Below are positions 44,600 to 53,845 of a stretch of DNA of 64,000 nucleotides, piece after piece (positions within the stretch are counted from its first letter, which is position 1; each line of letters starts with the position of its first letter). Source of the DNA: Palsa-504 sp963753195. GTDB taxonomy: Bacteria; Actinomycetota; Actinomycetes; Streptosporangiales; Streptosporangiaceae. Both the position numbers and the translations under genes were made by a program. The stretch covers positions 992,001-1,056,000 of the forward strand of contig CAVWBH010000009.1 in the NCBI GenBank assembly GCA_963753195.1. The letters are read 5' to 3'. Below the pieces are notes generated by a model, which had not been told where the DNA came from, did not search any database, and worked only from the letters and a program-made list of their open reading frames with translations.

Positions 44600-45467
44600 G
44601 ACGTGGCTCCAGTTCCCGGCGCAGCGCCGCGACACACACCGCATCCTGCAGGTCGGGCGTCACCAGGCGGGCGGCCGGGGTGGACGAGCCGGCCGCCGGA
44701 GTTGATGGGGATGCCGGAGGCAGCCAGACCCGCCAGGTACCCGCCCGCCGCCAGGACCGACGCCGCTCGCCGGCTGTGGCGGGCCGATCGGCCCTGACCG
44801 CGATCGTCCCCGGGATGGCGGCCACGATCTCGGCCGGCGTCCCCTCGGCCAGGGTCACGCCCGAGTCGAGCACGAGCACCCGGGCGGCCCGGGCCGCCTC
44901 ATCGGTGTAGGTGGTGGACATGAGCACCGCCGCGCCGCCCGCGACGGCGCGGGCGATGAGCCACCACAGGTCGGCCCGGCTCACCGGGTCGACGCCCGTG
45001 GTCGGCTCGTCCAGCACGAGCAGCTCAGGCTCCGGCAGCAGCGCCGCGATCACGCCCAGCTTGCGGCGCATCCCGCCGGACAGCTGGCCGGCCAGCCGGT
45101 CCTGCGCCGCGGCCAGCCCGGTCTGTTCCAGGTACTCACCGATCGTCCGGCGGGCGGCGGGCGCCGGTATCCCGTACACGGCCGAACGGAACCGCAGGTT
45201 CTCGGCCACGGACAAGTCCTCGTACACCCCGGGGCCGGGCGGCAGGTACCCGATGCGGCGCGCGTCGGGCCGCCGCACGGTGCCCTGGCCGGGCCCGAGC
45301 GCGCCGGCGACGCAGCGCAGCAGCGTGGTCTTGCCCGCCCCGTCGGCCCCGATCACCGCGGTCACCTGGCCGGGGTGCGCGGTGACGCTCACCTGGTCCA
45401 GGGCCTGCCGGGCCCCGAACCTGACGCTGATCCCGGCCGCGCCCCAGCCGGAGTCCGGGCGGTTCAC
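44592..45467 (-). CDS. ABC transporter ATP-binding protein
   Basis: A 291-residue ATPase from GTG 45467, overlapping the permease stop (GTGA). Walker A is VIGADGAGKTTLLR, the signature is LSGGMRRKLG, and Walker B is LLVLDEPTTGVDP. The last 80 residues after ATIAVRADRP are low-complexity. Together with the second ATPase and the permease it forms an ABC-2 exporter resembling the E. coli YbhFSR type, where two ATPase domains serve one transporter. The export substrate is unknown. Confidence 0.92.
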   Translation of the reverse strand: MNRPDSGWGAAGISVRFGARQALDQVSVTAHPGQVTAVIGADGAGKTTLLRCVAGALGPGQGTVRRPDARRIGYLPPGPGVYEDLSVAENLRFRSAVYGIPAPAARRTIGEYLEQTGLAAAQDRLAGQLSGGMRRKLGVIAALLPEPELLVLDEPTTGVDPVSRADLWWLIARAVAGGAAVLMSTTYTDEAARAARVLVLDSGVTLAEGTPAEIVAAIPGTIAVRADRPATAGERRRSWRRAGTWRVWLPPASPSTPAAGSSTPAARLVTPDLQDAVCVAALRRELEPRHA

Positions 45468-46546
45468 CGGCCCTCGCTCGGAGCCAGGAAAGCGCGGAAC
45501 CGCAGCACCGCGACGGTGGACACCACCGCGCCGAGCAGGGTCAGGCAGACGAAGGGCAGCCAGAGCGAGGTGATCGGCTGGGCGCGGAGCATCACGCCGC
45601 GGGAGATCTCGGTGAAGTAGGTCAGCGGCAGCAGGTAGGCGATCCACCGGACGCCGGGCGCGATGGAGGACAGCGGGAAGATCAGGCCGCACAGCAGCAC
45701 CTGCGGCAGCAAGGTCATGACGGCCAGCTGGATGGCCTGGCCCTGGGTCTGCGACACGCTGGAGATCAGCACGCCCAGGCCGAGGGTGACGAACACGAAC
45801 AGCACCGCGCCGAGCGCGAAGACCGCCGCCGACCCGCTGAACGGGACACCGAACAGGCCGACCCCCACGGCGAGCACGATGGCCAGGTCCGCAGCGGCGA
45901 CCACGAAGTAGGGGATGATCTTCCCGGCGAACACATCCGTCGGCCGCAGCGGCATCACCGCGAGCTGCTCGAGGGTACCGGCCTGCCGCTCGCGCACCAC
46001 GCCCAGGCTGGTGATCACCGTGCCGACGAAGACCAGGATCACCCCGGCCAGGCCCGGGATCATGATGAACGACGTCTTCAGCTCGGGGTTGTAGAGAATC
46101 TGCACGCTGGCCGCCGCCGGCAGCGCGGCTACGGTGGCACCGGCCGCGGTGGCGGCCGTCCCGCCGCGCAGCGCGGAAAGTTCCTGCAGCGCCTTCTGCG
46201 CGTCGAACAGCTGGCTGCCGTCGATGAGCACCCGCGGCCGCGGCGCGGTGATGACCGCGACGGCGGCGTGGCCGTCCCGGAGCTGGTCCTGAGCCCACGT
46301 CGCGAAAGAGGCGCTGGCCGGGTTGGCGCCGCCTGTGTCGGTGCCCACCAGATGGAACGCGGCGGGCAGGGCCTTGGCCACCTGGGCCGCGCCCGGGCCG
46401 GCCACGACAGTGGGGACGGTGGACACGTCGAAGCTAGCCGCGTAGCCCAGGACCACCAGCAGCAGCACGGGCATCACGACCATCATGGCCAGGGTGCGGC
46501 GGTCCCGGCGGAGCTGCCGGAACTCCTTGACAATCATGGCCCGCAT
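45464..46546 (-). CDS. ABC-2 type transporter permease
   Basis: A 360-residue permease and first gene of the operon. One N-terminal helix (MMVVMPVLLLVVLGYAASF), a large extracytoplasmic domain and about five C-terminal helices are visible. Motifs REERQAGTLEQLAVMPLRP-like (VRERQAGTLEQLAVMPLRP) and PLTYFTEISRGVMLR are typical of ABC-2 permeases. The export substrate could be a drug or a lipid. Confidence 0.93.
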   Translation of the reverse strand: MRAMIVKEFRQLRRDRRTLAMMVVMPVLLLVVLGYAASFDVSTVPTVVAGPGAAQVAKALPAAFHLVGTDTGGANPASASFATWAQDQLRDGHAAVAVITAPRPRVLIDGSQLFDAQKALQELSALRGGTAATAAGATVAALPAAASVQILYNPELKTSFIMIPGLAGVILVFVGTVITSLGVVRERQAGTLEQLAVMPLRPTDVFAGKIIPYFVVAAADLAIVLAVGVGLFGVPFSGSAAVFALGAVLFVFVTLGLGVLISSVSQTQGQAIQLAVMTLLPQVLLCGLIFPLSSIAPGVRWIAYLLPLTYFTEISRGVMLRAQPITSLWLPFVCLTLLGAVVSTVAVLRFRAFLAPSEGR

Positions 46547-46583
46547 CTCGCCCTCCAGTGATGGTGAGCCGACCGCTGCGAAA

Positions 46584-46603
46584 AATTATACGTTCGGTTA
46601 ATT
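46584..46603. promoter_or_regulatory. TetR-type operator candidate upstream of the ABC operon
   Basis: A 20-bp imperfect palindrome with perfect AATTA/TAATT arms and a CG...CG inner pair (AATTATACGTTCGGTTAATT) lies in an AT-rich patch, 38 bases upstream of the permease start and before the divergent PHP gene. Symmetry and length fit a TetR dimer site, and the operon encodes a TetR protein. Confidence 0.55.
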
Positions 46604-46633
46604 TAGTTGGCGCAGGCGGCCGAGTCTGGTCGG

Positions 46634-47872
46634 ATGGACGGCATGGCGGACAGCTCGCGCACGGTGCACACCGGGGTCTGGACGCTAGAGGACCGGTTCG
46701 AGTCACCCTGGCATTACCTGCCGGTGGAAGTCGGGCCGGGAACGGCCGGGCTACGGGTGGAGCTGGACTACGACCAGACGGTCGGCGCGGTGCTCGACCT
46801 GGGCTGCCTCGGGCCTGACGGCTTCCGGGGCTGGTCGGGGGGCGCGCGCGGCTGGTTCGCCATTACCGGCGACGGCGCCACGCCCGGATACCTGCCGGGC
46901 GAGATCGAGGCCGGGGCGTGGCAGGTGGTGATCGGCGTGCATCGCGTCCCGCCGGACGGGGTGCCTTACCGGGTGACCGCGCAGGCCTCGCGGCGCCGCC
47001 CAGAAGGGCTGCTGCCGCCGTCCGCCGCGGCACCGCCGGCGCTGCAGGACCGGCCGCCCCGGCGGGACCTGCCGGCCTCTCCCGGACGGCAGTGGCTGGC
47101 CGGTGACCTGCACGCGCACACCGTGCACTCCGACGGCGCGCTGAGCGTCGCCGAACTGGCCGTGCTCGCGGCCGGACGCGGCCTGGACTTCCTTGCGGTC
47201 ACCGACCACAACACGATCAGCCATCACGCCGAGCTGGCCGCCGCGGCCCGGCGCTACGGGATCACGCTGCTGCCCGGCCAGGAGCTGACCACCGACGGCG
47301 GGCACGCGGGCGCGCTGGGCGACGTCGGCTGGATCGACTTCCGGCGTGAGCCGGACGACTGGCTCGAGGCGACCGCGGCCCGCGGCGGGCTGCTGTCGGT
47401 CAACCACCCGTTCGCCGGGCCGGTCAGCTGGACCCACTCGATGCGGCGCCGCCCGCCGCTGGCTGAAGTCTGGCACTGGAGCTGGCTCGACAAGCGCTGG
47501 ACGACCGCGTTCGCGTGGTGGGTGGCCTGGGACGCCGCGGCCATCCCGGTCGGCGGCAGCGACTGGCACCGGCCCGGCGACGACGCCCTGCCCGGCTGCC
47601 CGACCACCTGGGTCGAGTGCGCGGGCCGCGAGCCGGGTGATGTGCTCGACGGGCTGCGGGCCGGCCGGGTGGCCATCTCGGCCGAACGTGGCGACCCGGT
47701 GCTGCTGCGCCATGACGGCGCTCTCGTCGCGGCCGGGGCCGACGGGACGATCCTGGCCGGTCCCGGCGGCCCGGTCGCGCGGGTCCGCGGCGACCTGGCC
47801 CGGCTGCCCGCCGCGCCGGGCCCGCACCGGCTGCTCGACCCGGCCGGCGCGTGCCTGGCGCTGACCCCTTAG
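46634..47872 (+). CDS. PHP-domain metal-dependent phosphoesterase (CehA/McbA-like)
   Basis: A protein of about 412 residues. The N-terminal 150 residues form a beta-rich domain. The PHP domain carries the metal ligands DLHAHTVHSDG, VTDHNTISHH, LPGQELTT and GGSDWHRPG. CehA/McbA-family enzymes hydrolyse phosphoesters or carbamates; the substrate is unknown. ATG 46634 is a guess, with ATG 46643 and an upstream TTG (46607) as alternatives. It is divergent from the ABC operon. Confidence 0.88.
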   Translation: MDGMADSSRTVHTGVWTLEDRFESPWHYLPVEVGPGTAGLRVELDYDQTVGAVLDLGCLGPDGFRGWSGGARGWFAITGDGATPGYLPGEIEAGAWQVVIGVHRVPPDGVPYRVTAQASRRRPEGLLPPSAAAPPALQDRPPRRDLPASPGRQWLAGDLHAHTVHSDGALSVAELAVLAAGRGLDFLAVTDHNTISHHAELAAAARRYGITLLPGQELTTDGGHAGALGDVGWIDFRREPDDWLEATAARGGLLSVNHPFAGPVSWTHSMRRRPPLAEVWHWSWLDKRWTTAFAWWVAWDAAAIPVGGSDWHRPGDDALPGCPTTWVECAGREPGDVLDGLRAGRVAISAERGDPVLLRHDGALVAAGADGTILAGPGGPVARVRGDLARLPAAPGPHRLLDPAGACLALTP

Positions 47873-47921
47873 CCGTCCGGGACCGGCCGGGCTGACCCCT
47901 TAGCCGTCCAGGACCGGCAGG
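47860..47921. repeat. 31-bp tandem duplication across two convergent stop codons
   Basis: GCTGACCCCTTAGCCGTCC and the 12 bases that follow occur twice in tandem (47860-47890 and 47891-47921) with two mismatches. The first copy contains the stop of the PHP gene (plus), the second the stop of the CocE-like gene (minus). Confidence 0.9.
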
Positions 47922-49690
47922 ACGAGGTAGGACGCGCTGGCTTCGCCGTGGTGCACGGTGTTGGTCGCGATGCGGATGTCGTCGACGCCGTCGTCGGCCA
48001 GGACCGGGTGCCCGCTGTTGGTGTTGCGGGCCCGGCGCGGGAAGTTGCTCGAGGTGACGTCGACCCCGATGCGGTGGCCGACCGGGAACGTGTGGTGGAT
48101 CTGGCCGAGACCGACGCGGATCTCGACGCGGGAGCCGGGCGTGAGCGGCCGGGGCTCGGCCGCCCCGTCGCGGTACATGGCGCGCTGGACCCCGTCCATC
48201 ATCAGCAGCGCGGACCCGTCGGGCTGGACGTCGATCAGCTTGACCACGAAGTCGGTGTCGGGGCAGTCGGACTCCGCGGCCAGGACAGCCTCCACGGCGC
48301 CGGCCACGGTCAGGTCGGCAGGCAGCGGCTCGCTCGCGTAGACCAGCCCGTAGCCGGTCAAGGACCGCAGCGGCCGCTGGTCGGCCACGCCGGAGGCGAT
48401 CAGCATGTTCCGGCCGCCGAGCGAGGGCACCGGCCGCCCGGGGTCGTAGACGTAGGACCGGCTCTCGCCAGCCGGGGCGTCGCCGAGGGTGCCGTCGCCG
48501 CGCAGGTACCAGCGCTGCTGCCGGGTGCCGGGCGGCGGCCAGGCATCCGCGTGCCGCCAGTCGTCGGCGACGTAGCCCTCGGGGTCGGCGACCCACGCGC
48601 GCGGCGAGTAGAAGACGGCCGGCTCGCGCATGATGGGCGTCGGTTCGTCCTTCAGCCAGTGGTCGAACCACTCGAAGTAGGGATCCCGGGGCCAGAACTG
48701 GCTTTCGTACACGAAGTGGTGGGCGTTGGGTCCCACCCACAGCCGCTGGTGGCCCACCCGCGCCTGCAGCTCGGTGAACGCGGACAGGACGCTGGTCAGG
48801 AAGATGTCGAACCATGACGTCGCGTGGAAGCCTGGTATCTCGATCGTCTGCCGGAAGTTGTGGCGGGCCCGGAAGGCGTCCGGGGCCGGGTGGCCGATGA
48901 TCTCATCGAGGTACGGCTGCCACACCGAGAAGTCCGGGTATCCGCGCAGCGGCAGGCGCATCCAGTCCGGCGAGTCCACGTAGGGCGGCCAGTCCGCCTG
49001 GGCGGCAGCCAGCGCCGCGCTCCGTTCGGCCGCCGACTTGGCCACCTGGTCCAGTTCTTCGGCGCTCAGGCCGGTGCGCGCCATGACCGCCTGGCGATGG
49101 GAGGCCGACAGGCCCGGGATGTTGCCGGCGATCCACAGCCACAGCCGTTCCATCTCGATCGACTGGCCCTCGTAGACCACGTCGTCGTAGATGCTTGAAC
49201 CACCGACCTGCGCGAAGAACGCCTTGAGGCTCGGGTGCCCCTGCGAGGCGGCGGCCAGCGCCGTGGTGGCGACCGCGGAGGACCCGGACACTCCGACGCG
49301 GTGGTTCGACCACGGCTGATCGTCGATCCATTCCAGCGTGTCGAAGCCGTCACTGGCGTCGTCGCCGTAGGCGTGATCCTCCCCCTGCGATCCGTACCGC
49401 CCGCGACAGTCCTGATACACAGCCGCATAACCGTGGCGGACGATCTCACGCCACCCGCGCAGGATGGCACCGGCCATCGGCTTGGCGGGGTCGGTGAGCC
49501 ACCCCCGGGCCGGATCGGTAACGGCCTGGCCGGGCGGGGCAGTGATGCCGTAGGGCGTCCGCTGCACGATGACCGGGTAGCTCGGACCGCCGGATTCCGG
49601 CAGGTAGACGAACGTGTTCAGCAGAACGCCATCACGCATCGGGACCATGGCCTGGAAGCTTCGGACCCCGTCGATGAGCGGCACGGTCAT
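47900..49690 (-). CDS. CocE/NonD-family serine hydrolase (X-Pro dipeptidyl-peptidase S15)
   Basis: A 596-residue alpha/beta hydrolase. Start: ATG 49690 has a very strong GGAGGAGGAG ribosome-binding site; an in-frame ATG at 49765 is less likely. The N-terminal hydrolase domain carries MRDGVLLNTFVYLP, the nucleophile elbow GVSGSSAVA (Ser about 140) and QDCRGRYGSQG. The C-terminal jelly-roll domain (about 400 onward) is the X-Pro dipeptidyl-peptidase C-terminal fold with SRVEIRVGLG. It may cleave esters or peptides. It converges with the PHP gene. Confidence 0.9.
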   Translation of the reverse strand: MTVPLIDGVRSFQAMVPMRDGVLLNTFVYLPESGGPSYPVIVQRTPYGITAPPGQAVTDPARGWLTDPAKPMAGAILRGWREIVRHGYAAVYQDCRGRYGSQGEDHAYGDDASDGFDTLEWIDDQPWSNHRVGVSGSSAVATTALAAASQGHPSLKAFFAQVGGSSIYDDVVYEGQSIEMERLWLWIAGNIPGLSASHRQAVMARTGLSAEELDQVAKSAAERSAALAAAQADWPPYVDSPDWMRLPLRGYPDFSVWQPYLDEIIGHPAPDAFRARHNFRQTIEIPGFHATSWFDIFLTSVLSAFTELQARVGHQRLWVGPNAHHFVYESQFWPRDPYFEWFDHWLKDEPTPIMREPAVFYSPRAWVADPEGYVADDWRHADAWPPPGTRQQRWYLRGDGTLGDAPAGESRSYVYDPGRPVPSLGGRNMLIASGVADQRPLRSLTGYGLVYASEPLPADLTVAGAVEAVLAAESDCPDTDFVVKLIDVQPDGSALLMMDGVQRAMYRDGAAEPRPLTPGSRVEIRVGLGQIHHTFPVGHRIGVDVTSSNFPRRARNTNSGHPVLADDGVDDIRIATNTVHHGEASASYLVLPVLDG

Positions 49691-50056
49691 CTTCTCCTCC
49701 TCCAGCCAGCCCGAGCGGAGGCGGGTCAGCGCGACGAGCTGTGCGTGACGGCCGGTGATTCGCATTTGTATCTTAAGCCCGGATCCCGGGCAGGCGTGCT
49801 GCCGCGGCCGCCTGATTGTCCGCGGGTTCCCCGGCTAGCTGCGCCGGGTGGCCGGGGCCGGGAGGGGGCGTGGGTGAGTTGCGCTGAAGTCGGCGAACAG
49901 CTCCGCGCCGAGTGTCATGCGCACTGAGCCGCACTCTCGGTGTGAGGTTGAATCGTTCAAAAATAGATCCTAAATAGTTCTTTCTACTGCATGTTAATGC
50001 TAGAATGATGGTGACGGGGTGATTTCAGCTCTTTCCTTCCGAATGGAGCGTGGCGC
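49691..50056. other. Intergenic region with AT-rich promoter upstream of the second DUF222/HNH gene
   Basis: A 366-base gap between divergent genes with no convincing coding frame. Bases 49945-50040 are AT-rich compared with everything around. They include a direct AAATAG repeat (AAATAGATCCTAAATAG at about 49960) and a TAGAAT -10-like hexamer at 50001-50006, 17 bases after a TTCTTT. This is the likely promoter of the gene at 50057. Confidence 0.6.
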
Positions 50057-51805
50057 ATGCTCCCGGACCCATTCACCGGCCCAGGCGAGGACAGCGGCGA
50101 CCCTGGCGACAGCCAGGAACCCGGCGGCTACCCGCCGCCGGAGTGGCCCGAGGCTGACCTGCCCGGCATCGGGGATCCCGGAGCTGTCTATCCGGATGCC
50201 GGGTCGCAGGGCCTGTTCTTGTCCGTGCCGGCCGGGTCGTTTGACGCGGACCGGTTCGCGCAGGCTGGGCCGGCGGCGGAGATGCCGCCGGATCCGCTGC
50301 TGGCCACCATCATCGACGCGGTCACCGGCCCGGACGGGCCCGGAGCAGGCACGCTGTCCGATGATCAGCTGATCGGGGTCATCGCGGCGGTCCGGCGGCT
50401 GGAATCCCGGGTCGCGTGGTACGCGCTGACCGCGGTCGCGCAGTTCGCCGCCCGGTGGGGCGCCGAGGTCGCCGGGGCCGAGTTCGCCGCCGATCAGCTG
50501 GCGTGTGAGCTGCACCTGACATCCCGGTCCGCCGCGGTGCAGCTGGACTACGCGACCTCGGTGGCGGCGCGGCTGCCGCGGTGCCTGGCCGCGCTGTACG
50601 CCGGCTCGCTGCACCCGGTGCACCTGCGGATCATCGAGGAGGAAACCCAGATCCTGTCCGCCGAGGACGCGGCCACCGCGGATGCGGCGCTGGCCGGGAC
50701 GGCGGGGGCGCTGACGTTCGGGAAACTGCGCTCCGCGGCGCACCGCATGGTCCTGAAACTGGACCCTGAGGCGGCGGCCCGGCAGAAGGAGGCCGGGCGG
50801 CGGAACGCGTACGTGCAGACGTTCCGGGAGCCGTCCGGGAACGCCGGGATGATCGCCCGGGAACTGCCCTCCGATGAGGTGCTCGCCTCCTGGCAGCATG
50901 TGGAGCAGCGGGCGCTGGACCTGCGTGCCGCCGGGATCCCCGGCACCCTGGAAGAGCTCCGCGTCCGCGCTTACCTGGATCTGCTGCAGGAACGTCACAC
51001 CGGCCTCACCGTGCCCGCCCCGGACCCGGCTGGGACATCGGCCACGACCGGCCCGCCGGACACTGGCCCGGAAGGAAACGGCGGCGCCCCTGGCGGCGGC
51101 GGTCCTGCGGGCGGCCCGGGCGGCGGCGGCCGCGGCGGACTGGGCGGCGCGGAGGCCGGGCCGAGCCTGGCCGCGCTGGTCAACATCACCGTGCCGTGGT
51201 CCGCGCTGACCGGCCAGTCCGCCACCCCAGCCGAGGTCGGCGGGTACGGCATCGTGGACGCGGCCGACGCGCGGGACCTGGCCGCCGCAGCGGCCCGCGA
51301 CCCCCGCACCCGGTGGTGTGTTACCGCGCTGCACCCCGACGGCACCGCCGCCGCCCACGGCTGCGCATCCGGCCGCCACCCCCCGCCCGGCACCCCCGCC
51401 TCCGGCCCCGGGCCGGACCCGCCGCCCGGCACCCGGCCGCAGGACTGGATCAGCGGGCTGCGGATCACCATGACCCCGGTCACCCGCGGCAGCTGCGACC
51501 ACCACCAGGCCGAGACCGGCTACCGGCCCAGCCGCAAACTCCGGCACATTGTCCGCGCCCGCAACGCCCGGTGCACCGCACCCGGCTGCGGCCGGCCCGC
51601 CGCCCGCTGCGACCTGGACCACACCATCGCCTGGGACCAGGGCGGACTGACCTGCGAATGCGATCTCGCGCCGCTGTGCCGGCACCATCATCGGTGTAAG
51701 CAGGCACAAGGATGGCAGCTGGAGCAGCCCGAACCGGGCGTCATGATCTGGCGCACCCCAACCGGCCGCACCTACCTCACCGGGCCCACCCAATATTCCG
51801 CCTAG
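50057..51805 (+). CDS. DUF222 and HNH endonuclease-domain protein (second copy)
   Basis: A 582-residue protein of the same broad family as 25482-27164 but highly diverged. The DUF222 domain occupies about 70-320, and a Gly/Pro-rich linker about 330-380. The HNH domain at the C-terminus has CTAPGCGRPAARCDLDHTIAWD and LAPLCRHHHRCKQ. It is preceded by an AT-rich leader. The low identity between the two copies argues for separate origins rather than recent duplication. Activity is unproven. Confidence 0.9.
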   Translation: MLPDPFTGPGEDSGDPGDSQEPGGYPPPEWPEADLPGIGDPGAVYPDAGSQGLFLSVPAGSFDADRFAQAGPAAEMPPDPLLATIIDAVTGPDGPGAGTLSDDQLIGVIAAVRRLESRVAWYALTAVAQFAARWGAEVAGAEFAADQLACELHLTSRSAAVQLDYATSVAARLPRCLAALYAGSLHPVHLRIIEEETQILSAEDAATADAALAGTAGALTFGKLRSAAHRMVLKLDPEAAARQKEAGRRNAYVQTFREPSGNAGMIARELPSDEVLASWQHVEQRALDLRAAGIPGTLEELRVRAYLDLLQERHTGLTVPAPDPAGTSATTGPPDTGPEGNGGAPGGGGPAGGPGGGGRGGLGGAEAGPSLAALVNITVPWSALTGQSATPAEVGGYGIVDAADARDLAAAAARDPRTRWCVTALHPDGTAAAHGCASGRHPPPGTPASGPGPDPPPGTRPQDWISGLRITMTPVTRGSCDHHQAETGYRPSRKLRHIVRARNARCTAPGCGRPAARCDLDHTIAWDQGGLTCECDLAPLCRHHHRCKQAQGWQLEQPEPGVMIWRTPTGRTYLTGPTQYSA

Positions 51806-51812
51806 GCCACGG

Positions 51813-52538
51813 CTAGCCGGCCAGCAGCTCCAGGCGGGCGCGCAGCAGGGCCCGGTGGGCCACTACGTCGTCGACCTGATCGGGCTGCTCGGCGCACTCA
51901 CCGGCACTGATAGCGCGCTCGAGCCTGCGGGCGGCGTCAGCGGCGTCGATCATCTCGAATACCACCAGCGGGTCCGCCTGAGCCGCCCGCTCAGTCTGTG
52001 CGCGCAGGCCGGCCGTCCTGGTCACCCACGCGTCCTTGATCCGGCCGCCGCGGCCGTGATCGATCAGCACGCAGACGGCATGCTGGCGGTCGCCGTAGGC
52101 GAAGATCATGGTCAGCGATTCCTGGCGGCCGCTCACGTCCGCGTAGTGCCAGCAGTCGCCAGCCCGCGGGGAGCCGAGGCCAGGCGCCCACGGTGGCTCG
52201 GCGACGCCGCAAGCGCGGACCCGTGCCGCCGCCTGCCCGGCGGCGGCACGTAGCTCCGGTGAGCCGACCGCGGCCAGGACGAGCAGCAGCGCGAGCGATC
52301 CCGTGCTGCGGGCCGCCTCCGCGGCGGGAACCAGCGACCCGGTCATCGAGCGGTTGAGCTCGACCGGGCCCGCAGCCGAACTCGACAGCGCTCCGATCAG
52401 GTCGGAGCCCCACAATTCCGCGTCCACCGGGTCGTCGAGCTGGCCGAGGACGCTGACGGCCTCGGCCAGCACCCCGTCGAAGGTCGCTTCGAGACCGACA
52501 GGGGCGAAGAGAGCGGCTATATCGGGATCCGGGCTCAT
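51813..52538 (-). CDS. Hypothetical protein
   Basis: A 241-residue soluble protein with no recognised family. It is mostly helical, with a central beta-rich segment (YADVSGRQESLTMIF, then AVCVLIDHGRGG). No signal peptide or membrane helix is seen. It converges with the DUF222/HNH gene, with the stops 7 bases apart. Function unknown. Confidence 0.7.
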   Translation of the reverse strand: MSPDPDIAALFAPVGLEATFDGVLAEAVSVLGQLDDPVDAELWGSDLIGALSSSAAGPVELNRSMTGSLVPAAEAARSTGSLALLLVLAAVGSPELRAAAGQAAARVRACGVAEPPWAPGLGSPRAGDCWHYADVSGRQESLTMIFAYGDRQHAVCVLIDHGRGGRIKDAWVTRTAGLRAQTERAAQADPLVVFEMIDAADAARRLERAISAGECAEQPDQVDDVVAHRALLRARLELLAG

Positions 52539-52649
52539 GCCGTGCAGGATACGGCCTCATCCGGCCATCCGCCGCGATGAGACCCCGGTGACCGGGCCCC
52601 AGCCGGGCCAGCGGCGCAGGTGTCCCGGCGGCTCGGGCGTCCCGGCGAC

Positions 52650-53228
52650 TCAGCTATCCCGGGCGACGCAATCGGCCAGGTGATCGTTGACGATGCCACA
52701 GGCCTGCATGGTCGCGTAGGCGGTCACCGGGCCGGTGAAGGTGAAGCCGTGGCCCTTCAACTCGGCGGCCAGCGCCTTGGACGCCGGGGTGGCGGGCGGC
52801 ACGTCGGCCAGCGTGCGCGGCGCGGCGGTGATGGCCTGGCCCGCGTACTTCCAGACCAGCGCGGTCAGCCCGCCGGTCAGGCCGACCGCGGCCCGTGCGT
52901 TGGTGATCACCGCGTTGATCTTCGCGCGGTTGCGTACGATTCCGGAATCGGCCATCAGGCGCGCCACGTCCTGGTCGCCGAAGCGGGCGACAGCGGCGGC
53001 GTCGAATCCGGCGAACGCCGCGCGGAAATTCTCCCGCTTGCGCAAGATCGTCAGCCAGGACAGGCCGGACTGGAAGGCCTCGAGGCACAGCCGCTCGAAG
53101 ATCGCCGCGTCGCCGCGGACCGGGCGTCCCCACTCCTCGTCGTGGTAAGCGAGATACTCCGGCGCGCTCAGCGCCCACGGACAGCGCAGCGCGCCGTCCG
53201 GGCCGGGGACCGGACCCCGGTCGCTCAC
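52650..53228 (-). CDS. tag: DNA-3-methyladenine glycosylase I
   Basis: A 192-residue base-excision glycosylase for N3-methyladenine, starting at GTG 53228 over the preceding stop (GTGA). The zinc snap is intact: Cys in RCPWALS, His in YHDEEWGRP, and His/Cys in NDHLADC near the end. The FERLCLEAFQSGLSWLTIL active-site segment is typical. The order LOG, DivIVA-like, tag matches M. tuberculosis Rv1205-Rv1209-Rv1210. Confidence 0.93.
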   Translation of the reverse strand: MSDRGPVPGPDGALRCPWALSAPEYLAYHDEEWGRPVRGDAAIFERLCLEAFQSGLSWLTILRKRENFRAAFAGFDAAAVARFGDQDVARLMADSGIVRNRAKINAVITNARAAVGLTGGLTALVWKYAGQAITAAPRTLADVPPATPASKALAAELKGHGFTFTGPVTAYATMQACGIVNDHLADCVARDS

Positions 53229-53800
53229 TGGCCGAGCTCTTGGGGGCTGGGCTCCCGGGGACTGGCCTCCCGGGGACCCATCTCCGGGGAAGCGGTCTCT
53301 CGGGTCTCTCGGAAAGCGGTCTCTCGGGTCTCTTGGAAAGCGGTCTCTCGGGTCTCTTGGGACGCGGTCTCTCCGGGCTGGCCGACGGGAGCGGAGGCCG
53401 GGGCGGTGGGATCCAGGGCGGTGGTATCCGGGCCGATGGGATCCAGGGCCGTGGTATCCAGGGCCGTGGGGTCTGGGCTGATGGGATCTGGGCTGATGGG
53501 GTCTGGGGTGATGGGGTCTGGGGCCGGAGCCGTGAGGCGCTGCTGCAGGTAGGCGATGGTGACATCGCGGTCGCGCAGGGCCTTGGCGATTTGCTCGAGA
53601 GCCTCGTCGGTCACCTGCATGTTGTAGCCCCACAAGGCGGTGGGCGGGCGGAGCATGGCGACGTCGGTAGCGGACACCGGATCGAGGTCCAGCGGTGCAT
53701 GGTCGGCCTGCTCGTAGGCCAGCTCGCCGCCCCGCCCGGTGGCGGCGACGAACACGCCGACCAGGATGGCGACGGCCACGAGGATCATGACAACGGGCAC
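53225..53800 (-). CDS. DivIVA-domain-like small membrane protein with repeat-rich tail
   Basis: A protein starting near GTG 53800 (or ATG 53788). One membrane helix (VVMILVAVAILVGVFVAAT) is followed by a short DivIVA-like coiled region (LRPPTALWGYNMQVTDEALE onward, with RDRDVTIAYLQQRL), as in Rv1209-type proteins. The second half is low-complexity: DPISPDP and QETRETAF repeats. The frame is open upstream to 53947 through a 30-bp repeat block, but no good start is seen there. It overlaps tag. Confidence 0.75.
   Translation of the reverse strand: MPVVMILVAVAILVGVFVAATGRGGELAYEQADHAPLDLDPVSATDVAMLRPPTALWGYNMQVTDEALEQIAKALRDRDVTIAYLQQRLTAPAPDPITPDPISPDPISPDPTALDTTALDPIGPDTTALDPTAPASAPVGQPGETASQETRETAFQETRETAFRETRETASPEMGPREASPREPSPQELGQ
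53290..53361. repeat. 24-bp in-frame repeat (3 units) in the DivIVA-like gene
   Basis: Three 24-bp units (AAGCGGTCTCTCGGGTCTCT, then TGGA or CGGA) encode the FQETRETA octapeptides at the C-terminal tail. Confidence 0.9.
53401..53520. repeat. 15-bp in-frame repeat (8 units) in the DivIVA-like gene
   Basis: Eight degenerate 15-bp units of the type GGGCCGTGGGATCCA encode the DPxxPD and DTTALD elements of the tail. Confidence 0.85.
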
Positions 53801-53845
53801 ATACGAATCGTGCCACGCCTGGTGCGCGATGTCGCATCGACGAGC

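Noticed and set aside
46690..46710. GGTTCGAGTC, another T-loop-like sequence
   Set aside because: It lies inside the PHP gene coding frame and has no cloverleaf around it.
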